Assembly: GCA_038211735.1 (NCBI GenBank)
Contig: JBBQVK010000001.1
Location: 186,001-250,000 of the forward strand
DNA from: JBBQVK01 sp038211735
GTDB taxonomy: Bacteria; Patescibacteriota; Gracilibacteria; Absconditabacterales; Absconditicoccaceae
Direction: 5' to 3'
Length of the DNA: 64,000 nt
Shown here: positions 18,692-29,247 of the stretch, piece after piece
Position numbering within the stretch: the first letter of the stretch is position 1
Layout: every line of letters starts with the position of its first letter
Program-made: the position numbers and the translations under genes
Notes under the pieces: generated by a model
The model's database searches: none
What the model was told of the DNA's origin: nothing
What the model saw: only the letters and a program-made list of their open reading frames with translations

Positions 18692-19435
18692 CTAATCGTC
18701 TCCTTCATCATACTCATCATCATCTTCATCTACCATCCTATCTGTAATATCATCTAAGTACTCGCCTATCGACTCTTCTATAGTAACTTTATCTTTCTGA
18801 TAGCCAAACTTTTCCAAAATATGCACTATAGTATTTAAATCTTTAGTCACAAGAAATGTCGCTCCCTGAAAGTACATTGCATCTACAACTTCATGCGAAA
18901 CAATACCAGTTAACTCGCCAATAGAAGAAAGCAGAAGTTTAATATGAAAGCGATCTTCATCCGTGTGGCTGAAATGGAACTCTTCTATTCACTCTCTAAT
19001 CTCCTCTCTGATAGAAGAGCTTTTTACGTTGGTATCTTCAGTAATTTGACTAATAAGTGAAAAAATTTCTTTCAGTGTTAATCACTCTTTAATTATTCTA
19101 CTTGACTCAAGTATTTCCAACTTTATAACTCTATGTTCAAAATTTCAGGTAATAGTTGCTCTCAATGATAGCTGCGTAAGTGCATCTCTAATAATTGCTT
19201 TGTTTAAAGCGCCGATTTTTATCTCTTTTGCTTTTTCTTTGTTGAATAGTTCTTTGAGCTGTTGAGTGTTTTCCTGCACATATCTCGTAAATTCTGGAGA
19301 AGAGTTAACGACCTCTATGGGGAATGATCTATCTAACAATATTACCTGCAATAGCCCTCTAACTATAGAAGGTTTTTCTTCATCCAATGGCATATTATCA
19401 TAAATTTCCCATAACTCTTTTTCCGTATATTTCAT
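18692..19435 (-). CDS. Hypothetical protein, first of a tandem paralog pair
   Basis: 247 aa (one TGA read as Gly: TITGNFEHRVIKLE). Helical, soluble, with an acidic tail (MVDEDDDEYDEGDD). It matches the next gene in length, N-terminal motif and acidic C-terminus. The start at 19435 is chosen by alignment with the paralog; the frame is open upstream. No family recognised. A strong terminator lies upstream, between it and the SLH gene. Confidence 0.55.
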
Positions 19436-19540
19436 AGCACACACTTTTTTGATATAGAAAGATATTGACATACTATAGTTGTTATTTTTGAATGCAAGAA
19501 GATTATTCACAAATTTGCGATGATCAAGGCGAGAAATCAC

Positions 19541-19571
19541 AAAAAAATCGCTGGTATCACTACCAACGATT
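19541..19571 (-). terminator. Terminator of the large SLH surface-protein gene
   Basis: On the minus strand AATCGTTGGTA-GTGA-TACCAGCGATT forms an 11-bp stem followed by a U run, about 25 bp after the stop at 19594. Confidence 0.75.
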
Positions 19572-19593
19572 TTCATTTTTTAGTGAGAAATTA

Positions 19594-21684
19594 TTATTGA
19601 TTTAGAAACATCGCATATAGTCTTTGGAAGATGATCCATGCATATGCCCTAAGTTCTACTTCATCTGGATGGCTGATATCATGCATAATATCTGCATCAA
19701 ACAACGCCTGAAGATGTGCGACATACCAGTCTGCAGCATCTGGATCTGATGAGTTATATGTATTACCCCAAAGCATCCTTGAAAGAATCGCGCCAAACTC
19801 TGCTCTTGTTAAGGTGTCATCAGGACGGAATGTAGTCGCAGGAGTTCCATCTGCACGCAACCCCATCAATCCAAGATGGCATGACATGATAATATATTCC
19901 TGTAACGAAGATTCAATATGTGAAATATCAGTAAATTCGCATACGTCATTTACCATCTCATCTCCTCAGATTGAAGCTACATACTCTACGATCATCTTTG
20001 CAGCATCTCTTCTGTATAGTGAGCCATAAGGCATCGCCTCTTCAAGGGAACCAATCGTAGTGATGTTATGTTCAAGTGCGAACTCGTATGCACTTTGTGT
20101 TTCATCATCGGATGTTCCTTGATCTGGTTGTTGTCCACTATTGCTGTCACCTTCCTCTGAAGAGTCTTGTGTATTCCCACTAGGTGGCGTAGCATCTTCA
20201 TCATTGTTATTATTGCCTCCGTCTCATCATCCTCAACCACCTCATCCTCCGTCTCATCATCCTCAACCACCTCATCCTCCAACACTCGAAGACTGTCCTC
20301 CTCATTGATGAGCAATTGTCGCAACTACGATTGCTATATGGCAGGCTCACACAGGATATTCTTCTCCGATATCATATGCCGCACATATGCGTATCTCATA
20401 CTCTTGGCCTGGTACCAATCACTCAAGTACGTACTCGGTAACATCACCTGAAAGTCGAATTTCTTCTTCTCCATCTGGCTCATAGGTAATATAATAGTAT
20501 TCTACTTCAGTTTCATCAATAATTGGGCTCTCCCAACTTAACTCAATCTCACCACCTATCAAACCAGTTCAAACAAAGTTAGTCGGGAAGAAGTAACAAC
20601 TTCCGTCATCTTCACTCGCATCAGCATCATAGTTCGCCGCTGCAGAATCAGTACATCAAGGGCCTGCGTCAGTTATAGTCCCTGGCAATTCACCACCACG
20701 CATCTGGAAGATAAAGCGTCCTGGGACATCGCTATTCAGATGGAGTGTATTTAACGCGAACTCTCCCTCATCTCGAAGTTGATCTGTAAGTAGTCCATCT
20801 AATTGCGTCCCACTATCATCTACAAGTGAATTATACACCGTAGCCTCCAAACCAGTATCATAAGTACCAAGTCCAATTGCAACTGCATTACAAGTTTCCT
20901 CTTCGTCGTCAATACAATACCCTTGATCGCTTTCATTTCTCATACTTCCATAGTTGATAATAATATCTGTATCATCAGTTTCATCATCAATATCTACAAA
21001 CATGATCTGGAAGGTATTCCAGAGTCCGTCAATATTCTCAGAACTATATGTAGGGATATTTATCCAGGTAGCAGCAAATGCTGGACGATTTCCAGTCCCA
21101 TAGGTCGTACGCCCCCGATAGAAGAAATCAGAGGTACGTATTGAATCCCAACCAGCTATTCATTGAGCGATTTGATTCCAGTTCTCAAGATCTATACAAT
21201 AAGCACATACACCAGGACTAGTTCATAAAATACTGCTTAACGGTTGATCGTAACTTGATGATCCTTTTCCGAAAGAGATTGATCCATTAGAGTTTACAAA
21301 CAAATTATCATAGAGTTGTCCGAAATAGTTAATCGTAAATCATAAAGGAATTCCTACCTCTCCTTCATTTCCATCAGATCCTATCCAACAATCATCACAT
21401 GCTCGTCCAAGGCGAGTTACATACTCTGTGCCAAATGCTCCATGGAAATTAACCATCCAATCTGCCCAGATACCATTTGGGATAAGATCTTCATCGTCCA
21501 TAGCAGGCTGATTACATCCAATGGCGGTCCCGTCGTCCTCAAGTACCACTGCTCCGATATACGACTGTCCAGAATAGTTCACACATCCATAGATGTCTGT
21601 ATCTCAATCAGCAGAAGCTGTTTGTAAAACAAAACTAAATATCCCCGCTATTCCAAGCACGAGGCACAGAAAAATCTTTTTCAT
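19594..21684 (-). CDS. Large secreted surface protein: NIDO-like, Fn3, poly-Gly linker, SLH
   Basis: 696 aa with a signal peptide (KKIFLCLVLGIAGIFSFVL). In order: a NIDO-like domain (GFTINYFGQLYDNLFVNSNG and FAATWINIPTYSSENIDGLW), a calcium-type motif GCTDSAAANYDADASEDDGS near residue 350, a fibronectin-type III domain (EIELSWESPI to VPGQEYEIRICAAYD), a glycine-rich linker (471-491) coded largely by TGA, an acidic Ser/Gln stretch, and C-terminal SLH-like repeats (TFRPDDTLTRAEFGAILSRM). It is likely displayed on the envelope through SLH repeats and may act as an adhesin. Under the standard code it breaks into many pieces, some in wrong frames. Confidence 0.78.
20221..20280. repeat. Two tandem 30-bp repeats encoding poly-Gly through UGA
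   Basis: Two identical 30-bp units lie inside the large SLH gene. On the minus strand each reads ten codons, GGA TGA GGT GGT TGA, GGA TGA TGA GAC GGA, giving nine glycines and one aspartate. Four TGAs per unit can only make sense as glycine, so this is direct evidence for the altered code. The repeat probably expands and contracts by slippage and changes linker length. Confidence 0.85.
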
Positions 21685-21767
21685 TCTATTTGATAAAGTT
21701 AAAAGTAAAATTTACTTTTGAATAAGGAAACACTTGACAAATACAAGCTTGCAATGCCCTGAAACAC

Positions 21768-21830
21768 CACTATCCACCGTACAAGTAGCGTAGAAAAAGC
21801 ACAATACAAATTGACTTGTATGGGATAGTG
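21768..21830. repeat. Interrupted inverted repeat upstream of SLH gene
   Basis: CACTATCC (21768-21775) pairs with GGATAGTG (21823-21830), and ACAAGT (21781-21786) with ACTTGT (21814-21819). The result is a ~63-bp imperfect hairpin between the aspartoacylase-like stop and the SLH gene start. It may be a transcript boundary or regulatory structure; no long U run follows. Confidence 0.35.
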
Positions 21831-21862
21831 TGTTTTGTATATGAAAATATTTGTTGCTACAC

Positions 21863-22717
21863 TTATTCAACTCTTCTAAACAAAAATCCTATTCCATCTC
21901 CTGCTATTGGTGTATTAGTTGCGAGTCAAAAATAAATTTCACCTTCAAGATCATTTTTAACTTCTACACCATCATCATATCCGATAACTTCATTTGGTTG
22001 AACTTTGCGTAACTGATCGAACGATTGTGCGTATTTGAAATTTATAGTATGACAGCGAACCTCTTTTGTGAGCTCGTACACTCCTTGAAAATCTTTTTCT
22101 TTTTTCGGAGTTCACTCTACCATTCATAGATATTTCAGAAAGTTCGTAATGGCATCTATTCCAGCTTTTATAGATGCATGGTCTTTGTGTTGTCCCATTT
22201 CTAAGCCGATCCCTGTCCCTTCTTTATCTACACTATGAGTATTAAAATACCCAACAAACGTCCCCTGCCCTTGCACATCATCTATCCGTATTTGATCCAC
22301 ATCCAATGATTGTTTTATGAAATCACTATGCTTTTTATCACATATTCCAATCACTCCCAATGGTTTTGACATCGTGTGCAGATCGATGCAATAATCAAAA
22401 TGGTGTTCGTGCAAAATTTCTTTAATCTCCTCTCTTCTTCCAATTTCATATCCTTCTTCAGATGTATCGTTTCGAACTCTATTGAAATTTTTATCAACAA
22501 ATCTTTTTTGCTGACTATATGCTTCTGGGTTTAGGAGGAGAAATCCGATAGTGCCTTTTTTAATCGATCATAAAAACTCCTTATCTGCAAGGAGTTTATT
22601 GACGACTTCAACGGTAAGTGGCTCATTTCCATGGTTTGCGCAGGTAACGAGTAATGCAGGTCAAGCCTGTCAGCTTGCATATAAAGAAAAGGTGGTAGTA
22701 GCAGTTAGTCAGCTCAT
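21863..22717 (-). CDS. Aspartoacylase/succinylglutamate desuccinylase family zinc hydrolase
   Basis: 284 aa after reading TGA as Gly. The M14-like zinc site is visible: LLVTCANHGNEPLTVEVVN gives the H-x-x-E pair near residue 30, and YCIDLHTM provides the later His. NFNRVRND and LEMGQHKD match AstE/AspA conserved blocks. These enzymes deacylate N-acyl amino acids or peptides; the substrate here is not predictable. The start at 22717 is the first Met after an in-frame TAG. It lies just downstream of tRNA-His. Confidence 0.75.
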
Positions 22718-22768
22718 ACACTATCTTTATATAAAGTCGATGGAAATATTCGGCATTGTTTTATCAAA

Positions 22769-22845
22769 TGGGGCGGTCGACGGGACTTGAACCCGCGGTC
22801 CTCGGTACCACAAACCGATGCTTTACCAGCTAAGCTACGACCGCC
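22769..22845 (-). tRNA. tRNA-His (anticodon GTG)
   Basis: A complete cloverleaf on the minus strand. The acceptor stem has 8 bp including G-1 paired with C73, the hallmark of tRNA-His. The D arm is GCTT-AGCTGGTA-AAGC, the anticodon loop TTGTGGT gives GTG, the T loop is TTCAAGT, and CCA is encoded (22769-22771). Confidence 0.95.
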
Positions 22846-22870
22846 ATGAAGAAGGTATTCGGAGATCTTA

Positions 22871-22904
22871 CGATGCTTTACCAGCAAACCTTAAGACCGC
22901 CATG
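22871..22904 (-). repeat. Partial duplicate of the tRNA-His 5' half
   Basis: The segment repeats the tRNA 5' region (22816-22849) in the same orientation 55 bp away: cgatgctttaccagc is identical and aagaccgccatga nearly so, with changes between. It has no 3' half, so it is a non-functional remnant, perhaps from a recombination event at the tRNA. Confidence 0.7.
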
Positions 22905-23085
22905 AGCACAACAAATAAATGTAGTGAGCGATATGTATAGGAATATCTAAGGCTTTTTCAAGAAAACCGAACAAATACAGTGAATTTTATTACAATTTTG
23001 TCAATTGAGCTTGTTTTGTGACATAAAGTCACTATGTAGATGGAGATACGAATAGATATTGATCATTAACTTCAACTCGACTATT

Positions 23086-23619
23086 ATGGAATTTGGTAAA
23101 TTATCAAGTTCGTTGGACTGGCAACGGTTCAACGGACAAAAAATAAGAAAACCTTTAACGGAAACAGTTGAAGAAATTCTTATTAATGAACTACAAGCAG
23201 GATATACTATAAAAGTATGTATTGGCAGCGATTCACAAGTCAAAGGCGATCAGGTAGTTTTTGCTACAGCAATCGTTTTTCGAAGAGAGAATAAGGGGGC
23301 ATTTATGTTAACTCATAAAATCTCTTACGAAAAAGAATATACCATAAAAAAACGAATGGTCATGGAAGCAAACGATTCAGTAGAAGTCGGTTTGGCATTA
23401 AATGACTTGCTGGAACAGTACAACATAGAAATGGAAATACACGCTGATGTGAATACAGATATACGATTCAAATCCAATGTTGCATTTAAAGATGTAATGG
23501 GCTATGTACTTGGATTGGGTTGGACATTCGTCCCAAAACCTGATGCATTTGCCAGCAGTAACTGCGCTGACAAGGTGGTCAAAGGCGGAAGCTGGCCGAA
23601 GAAAAAAAAGGCAGCATAA
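23086..23619 (+). CDS. RNase H-like YkuK/DUF458 family protein
   Basis: About 177 aa from MEFGKLSSSLDWQRF; a start at 23059 would add nine residues. Conserved features are IKVCIGSDSQVKGDQVVFAT (a D-x-x nuclease strand as in RNase H folds), EIHADVNTDIRFKSNVAFKD and MGYVLGLGWTFVPKPDAFAS ending ADKVVKG, all typical of DUF458. The family is predicted to be a nuclease but its role is unknown. No TGA is used. A terminator follows at 23700-23729. Confidence 0.88.
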   Translation: MEFGKLSSSLDWQRFNGQKIRKPLTETVEEILINELQAGYTIKVCIGSDSQVKGDQVVFATAIVFRRENKGAFMLTHKISYEKEYTIKKRMVMEANDSVEVGLALNDLLEQYNIEMEIHADVNTDIRFKSNVAFKDVMGYVLGLGWTFVPKPDAFASSNCADKVVKGGSWPKKKKAA

Positions 23620-23699
23620 ACACTTGATTTATGAAACAATTAATATACTAATACCTCAGAGGTTTAGAAAATTTCATACAAGTTTGTTTAACAATGAGG

Positions 23700-23729
23700 T
23701 CAGGAGGGAATTCCCTTCTGATTTTTTTT
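23700..23729 (+). terminator. Terminator after YkuK gene
   Basis: TCAGGAGGGAA / TTCCCTTCTGA forms an 11-bp arm pair with one G-U, followed by eight T. Confidence 0.7.
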
Positions 23730-23860
23730 GTTATAAAAAATGAATGCTCTCTAAAAACGCATGGTTCGTTCGTAAAGATTCCGAGTAGTATCACAGCCTC
23801 TTTTCACTATAATGCACCTATTCAAAATTTATAACAACCCATTTTTATTCAAACAAAACA

Positions 23861-25324
23861 ATGAAATTTAGTGACCTTTGATTAAACGAATCAATCTTAA
23901 AAGCCTTGGCAGTACAAGGATATGAAACACCTACAGCGATTCAGGAACAAGCAATACCTATCGTTCTTCAAGGAAGAGATATTGTAGGATCTGCACAGAC
24001 AGGAACAGGAAAAACAGCCGCATTCTCGCTGCCTATTTTGCATATGCTCAACAAATCCATCGCAGAAGGCGTGAAGCAGAAAGATAAGAAGATCAGATGT
24101 TTGATCATCACTCCTACAAGAGAGTTAGCAATTCAAATCTGAGAGAATATCGAAGCATATGGGAAGTTTCTCAATATACAGCACACAGTCGTCTTCGGTG
24201 GAGTGAAACAGTATAGCCAAGTCAAAGCGATTCAAAGAGGCCTAGATATTCTAGTCGCAACTCCAGGAAGACTGCTCGACCTGATACAGCAAAAGATTAT
24301 TCATCTCAATGCGGTAGAAATTCTCGTGTTGGATGAAGCAGATCGTATGCTAGACATGTGATTTATCAACGATATCAAAAAAATACTATTGCATGTGCCA
24401 AAGAAAAAACAATCACTCTTCTTTTCTGCTACCATGCCACCTGAGATTCAAAAACTTGCAAACTCATTATTGAATGATCCAGTAAAAATAGCAGTCACTC
24501 CCCAATCTTCTACCGTAGATACGGTCCAACAGTATGTCTACTTTGTCGATAGTACGCAAAAGATACAGCTCCTGCTCTACCTTCTCAATGATCCGAAGAT
24601 TGCTCATGCACTAGTCTTTATCCAGATGAAACATCGCGCAAATAAGCTCGTCGATGTTCTTACCAAACATGGCATTACCGCTTCTGCAATCCACGGTAAT
24701 AAATCTCAAAGCGCGAGACAGTCTGCATTGAATAAATTTAAGAACAGAGAGATAAGAGTTCTTGTGGCAACTGATGTTGCTGCGAGAGGAATCGATATCG
24801 ATGATCTATCGCATGTTATTTTATATGAGATGCCTGTCGAACCAGAAACGTATGTACATCGTATCGGAAGAACAGGAAGAGCAGGACAAAATGGAATTGC
24901 AATCTCTTTCTGCGATCATAGCGAAAAGAAAACATTAGAAACAATAGAAAAATTAATTGGTCAGAAAATCCCGGTAGCAAAAGATCAACCGTTCCATGTC
25001 GATCTTGCAACCACAAGACCGCAACCCGCTGCTCCTGATGCTTATCGTCCTAGAAATCATAGAGGTGGAAGACCTCATGGAAAGCCTGCTGGGGAAAAAA
25101 CTCCCTATAGAGGCGGAAGAGCTGATGATGCAACAAAAGGATATACTCCTAGACACGGTAAAAGCACTTCTACGACCCATGCAAAAAGTCCTCATAGTTC
25201 AAAACATACAAGCAGTTCTTCGCGTCCTGAGGGTAGTCCTCGTTCTGAAGGATCAACGGGTACACGTCATCAAAAAAGTCCTGCAAAAAGAGATAATGAT
25301 AGAAGAAAATCATTTGGAAGATAA
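23861..25324 (+). CDS. DEAD-box RNA helicase
   Basis: ATP-dependent RNA helicase for ribosome assembly or RNA turnover, 487 aa. All motifs are present: Q motif (TPTAIQEQAIP), Walker A (SAQTGTGKT), Ia (TPTRELAIQIG), VLDEADRMLDMGF, SAT (FFSATMPP), and the C-terminal lobe with ALVFIQMK, VATDVAARGIDI and YVHRIGRTGRAG. The Gly of LDMGF and of ELAIQIG are TGA codons, strong evidence for code 25. The C-terminal ~115 residues are a basic, low-complexity Ser/His/Arg/Gly tail as in RhlE-like proteins. It converges on the Na/Pi cotransporter gene with no gap between stops. Confidence 0.95.
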
Positions 25325-27007
25325 TTATTGTTGCTTCAATTTTCCCTGTGAAAGTAAACTTGTTACATAGACTATCTGACGACTTGTTTTCAGTATTTCT
25401 GTAATGTCCTGATTTGAGAGTACATCATCATCACTGTCCTCCAATAACGCATGATCCTGCAGAAAACTATATAAGGTAGCATCTACATCTTCTTCTGGCT
25501 GATTTTGTGGTCTCTCATCTACTCAGTCAGAGAGAGCCTGCTGTATCCCCTGACAAAGATGCATCCAGTACGTAGCTATATGAGGGTCGTCCATATAGGC
25601 GATATGTTCAATATGATTCATATTGTCTTTAATAATTTTTGCTGCATCCAATAACGAATAGATCCTATCTTGTATAACGTTCAATGTACTCACTGATCAA
25701 TTTATAAACTCTTGTTTTGGTAAACGTAAGATAAATGTATACAAAGCTGCCTCCATTACTTTGATCTCTTGGTACTCCTTTATACGATGTTGAAGTGAGT
25801 CAGGGTGGTATTGTATAATGGGTTCTGTCGACTCTATTTTCTTGTTCACAAATTTTTCCCAAACACGTTTCCACCAAGGGGCGTCATTGAAATGATCCAA
25901 GAGCTCTTCTTCCATCCTCTTCTCATGGAAACCAAAACAACTTTCAATAAACGCATGTACTTTATTGCGCAACACGCCTACATCATTACCCAAGGCCACC
26001 AAAACCTCTTCCGGCATAGTAGTAACAACTTGATATATCTGTAAGGAAACTCACTTTGTCCTATCAGGGAGCACGCGTGTAATCCGTCTCGTATAGAAAC
26101 CAATCAATGGAGAGAGCAAAATAACTCACGAAAGATTGAAGAAAGTATGGAATAAAGTCAAAGAAATAATTGGATCTCAATTGCTTACAATGACTCATAT
26201 CAATTTGATAATCCACGGTAAAAATACCACTACAAAAATCGTACAGAAAATATTGAAGATCACATGCCCTATCATCAACTGTTTTTTTACTATACTTTTC
26301 CCCGATGAGGAAAGTGATCACATAAGTGCTGTTGAAAATGCACTTCATAAGTTCGCTCAGATCATAATATGCACTGCCAGATCGAAGGAGATCAAGTGTG
26401 CTTGGAGTGCTGCAAGTAGTACAACCGAAGTGGCTGCACTTGTTTGCATTACAAAAGCCATCACCAATCCTATCACTATAGCGCTCCACAAGCCGATATG
26501 GGCAAATTGCGTTATGTCTACTTGTGTCGTTATCAGTACGACTGACTCTTTGAGGAAGTTAAGTCCCAAGAACATAATTCCAAATCCAAAGATAAGTTTT
26601 CGGAATGCATTTACTTTGCTATACTCATTGGTAAACAACAATCATAACCCTCCAGCTCCAATAAAATAAAATGCGATAGAAAATATATCTGTTTTGAATC
26701 CAAGTAGTGCTACCATCCATGGCGTAAAGGTTGAACCAAGATTCGCTCATACAATAACACTCATAGCATTATGTAAACTTAATATCCCTGCTCCTACAAA
26801 TCCCACAACTATAAGTGATACAATCGTACTGCTCTGAACGAGCGCAGTCATACCAATTCCCATCGTAACACCCTTTCGTACTTTATTTGTGTAATGCTGT
26901 AAGACACGCTTAATAGTGTTCCCTGACAACTGTCTTATGGCTTGTTCAAATTGGAGCATACCAAAAATAAACAGTCCAATTCATCAGATAAGCTCTCCCC
27001 AAGACAT
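25325..27007 (-). CDS. Na+/phosphate cotransporter (NptA-type) with PhoU-like tail
   Basis: 560-aa membrane protein. Two inverted Na_Pi_cotrans repeats carry the QS/QT signatures: GMTALVQSSTIVSLIVVGFV near residue 55 and MAFVMQTSAATSVVLLAAL near 185, with a GANLGS motif after each. The ~230 C-terminal residues are a soluble helical PhoU-like domain (MPEEVLVALGNDVGVLRNKV). It imports phosphate or moves Na+. It lies just upstream of a two-component operon on the same strand that could control it. Many glycines are TGA. Confidence 0.85.
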
Positions 27008-27166
27008 TGCCCTAGCTTCCAAATAAATCATTCATAACGCTTGACATAATTGTATTGATATGTATCTATTTTGTCAAAGAAACGAGCTGTTTAATCTGCC
27101 CCCTCTATACAAAAAAACCCTTCTAGAAGGGATTTCCTGCAATATTTATACTCTAAATTTCGTCGG

Positions 27167-27820
27167 TTATGGCTGTCCAATTTTATATCCAAACCCTTTA
27201 ACTGTCACTATAAGTTCTTTATCTAACTTCTTTCTCAGGTTCGAAATATAGACGTCCAGTTTGTTATCATTTTCAAACAACGAATCTCCTCCTCGGACCT
27301 GCTCAACTAAATCAGTCCTGCTCACTACTTTTCCATCTTGATCTATCAAGCACGTCAATATTTGAAATTCTTTCAATGGGAGTGAAACATCTACTCACTC
27401 TTTGCGTACTAGGTTTTCTTCTATATGTACTTCGATAGTACGCCGACGAAAAATATCCTGTGGGTGTCCTCTTTTTACGATAGCTTGTATACGCATCCAT
27501 AACTCTTCAAGTGCGAATGGTTTCACGAGATAATCATCAGCTCATGCCTCATAGCTTTGCGCTTTGTCATCAATCTGTCACTTTGCTGTGGTCATAATCA
27601 CTGGTGTTTTCTTTTGTGTTCTAAGTTTCTGTAGAAGTACCAGTCCATCTAGCCCTGGTAACATGACGTCTAAGATCACACAATCATAAGTACGTGCCAA
27701 TGCTTGCTCTAAGCCTTCATGACCGTCTACTAACCAATCTACCACACAATCCTCCAACTCCAAAAACTGTTTGATATTACTTCCAATATGTTGATTGTCT
27801 TCGATTAATAAGAGATGCAT
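27167..27820 (-). CDS. OmpR/PhoB-family response regulator
   Basis: 217 aa. The receiver domain has the acidic pair in LLIEDNQ, the phospho-acceptor Asp in CVILDVMLPG near residue 51, Thr in IMTTAKG and Lys in YLVKPF. The invariant Gly of GADDYLVKPF is TGA (27542-27544). The C-terminal winged helix contains KEFQILTCLI and DVYISNLRKKL, ending VKGFGYKIG. It starts 2 nt after the histidine kinase stop, so the two are translationally linked. Confidence 0.92.
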
Positions 27821-27822
27821 GG

Positions 27823-29061
27823 TTATGCAGAAAAATAAACAGTAAATGTGGTTCCATGTCATGGAGTACTCTCCACAATAATGCGCCGATTTAATAGTTT
27901 CACTAGCTGTTGCACGATGGAAAGCCCAAGACCAAATCCGTTGTCCGCTCATTTGGAAGTATCTGCTTGTCGGAATGGCTCCCGTATCTTTCCAAGATCA
28001 TTAAGCTCAATACCTTGTCCTGTATCGCTCACCACCAGTGCATGCGGATCCAATGACACCGTAATAGTACCATGGGAAGGCGTATATTTCACTGCATTAT
28101 CTAGTAGATTACTCACAATGCGCTCGACTACACCTTGATGGGCAGGTTGAATAACAGACTCATCAAGAGCGATTTCCCAGTGCAACTCCTTGTGCGTAGC
28201 TTGTTGAGCAGACGTAATGAGTGGATTAATAATATTAGCTAGTGTAAGTGGTGCGAGTTGTAATTCTTGTTGGCCACGCGTAAGCAACAAGAGCGCTTCC
28301 ATTAAACGATTGAGATGCCCTATTGTAGTTATATTTTTTTCTAATCACTGTTGAAATGTTTTTGCTTTGATTGCTAATTCACTATCAGTTTGCATAATCA
28401 TCAACGGGGTCTTAAGTTCATGAGAAGCATGGCTAACGAAACGTTTGATTAACTCTATTTGCTCATTCAAAGAAGTATTTGCATCATTGATCGCATCTGC
28501 TACTACACGTAACTCATCATCCTGTGGTAGATGTGAAAATTGCAAAGGAGTTGTAAGTGATTTTACGTCGATTTTCTTCACATGAGCTACCAATTTATCA
28601 AGATCGCTCAAAGCATAACGTACTACTTTCCTTGCTAAGACATAGCTGATAAACGTAAAGAGGATCAGCAGAACTAAACTTAGACGAATAAGCCCCCATT
28701 GTTGTGCTACTGCTCTCGTCACATCTCTTACTATAATGCGATCTACTACATCTTTGTACATATATCGATGATCGTCATAATTAACCAAGTTTAGTCGATG
28801 ATGCTCTTCCATAATTTCTTGTGCCAACGGAGTTGCTTTGTCTATCAAAGCAATATCTTGAAAATACTCTCTAAGTCATCTCTTTGCTTCTACTGTAAGT
28901 TCAATATGCCCTTTAACTTCCAGAGGAACTTTCAATAAGTGTTGTTCCCCTCTTACCCAAAACAAGAAAAATATTAAATTGATGATTATCCCGAAAATAA
29001 CCAACAAAATCGCAGTGAGTCCACTAAATCGCAGTGCTATACGAGTCGAAGTTTTAAGCAT
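27823..29061 (-). CDS. Sensor histidine kinase
   Basis: 412 aa. Two transmembrane segments (ILLVIFGIIINLIFFLFW near 18-36 and LSLVLLILFTFISYVLA near 125) flank a ~90-residue sensor region, followed by a HAMP-like linker. The H box SHASHELKTPL lies near residue 230, the N box IVSNLLDNAVKYTP near 325, and G boxes DTGQGI and GFGLGLSIV follow. Partner of the adjacent response regulator. The signal is unknown; phosphate is a guess based on the neighbouring transporter. Confidence 0.92.
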
Positions 29062-29104
29062 GAGGGAGAGTTAGTTCCAAAGATGTGATTTTATATGCTT
29101 TTCA

Positions 29105-29121
29105 GCTTAAAACAAGCTTAA
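29105..29121. promoter_or_regulatory. Direct repeat resembling a PhoB/OmpR-type box
   Basis: GCTTAA at 29105-29110 and 29116-29121, an 11-bp period, lies 44 bp upstream of the histidine kinase start. OmpR/PhoB-family regulators bind direct repeats with this spacing, so autoregulation of the operon is plausible. Confidence 0.4.
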
Positions 29122-29193
29122 GCCAGTAAAAAAAGTAATTGATACCTGGACATTGTTGTTAGTTAGTAACACCAAGAGATTCAGGAAGAAAGC

Positions 29194-29221
29194 TTGACTA
29201 TATCCGTATTATAGTTATAAA
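29194..29221 (+). promoter_or_regulatory. Putative promoter of the 1110-aa protein gene
   Basis: TTGACT (29194-29199), 16-bp spacer, TATAAA (29216-29221), 27 bp upstream of the ATG at 29248. Good consensus match. Confidence 0.5.
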
Positions 29222-29247
29222 ATGCTTCTTATCTTCTCACACACAAT

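Noticed and set aside
20167..20451. Plus-strand Ser/Thr-rich ORF and minus-strand Glu/Asp-rich ORF over the SLH gene
   Set aside because: They are shadow frames of the poly-Gly repeat. The true frame continues the signal peptide, Fn3 and SLH domains.
23861..24400. Fragmented ORFs of the DEAD-box helicase, SecA, AlaRS and others as pseudogenes
   Set aside because: All breaks are TGA at conserved glycine positions, and the frames are otherwise intact and domain-complete. Recoding explains them all.
24996..25370. Alternative plus-strand ORF over the helicase C-terminus
   Set aside because: It is a +1 shadow of the low-complexity Arg/Ser/Gly tail of the DEAD-box helicase.
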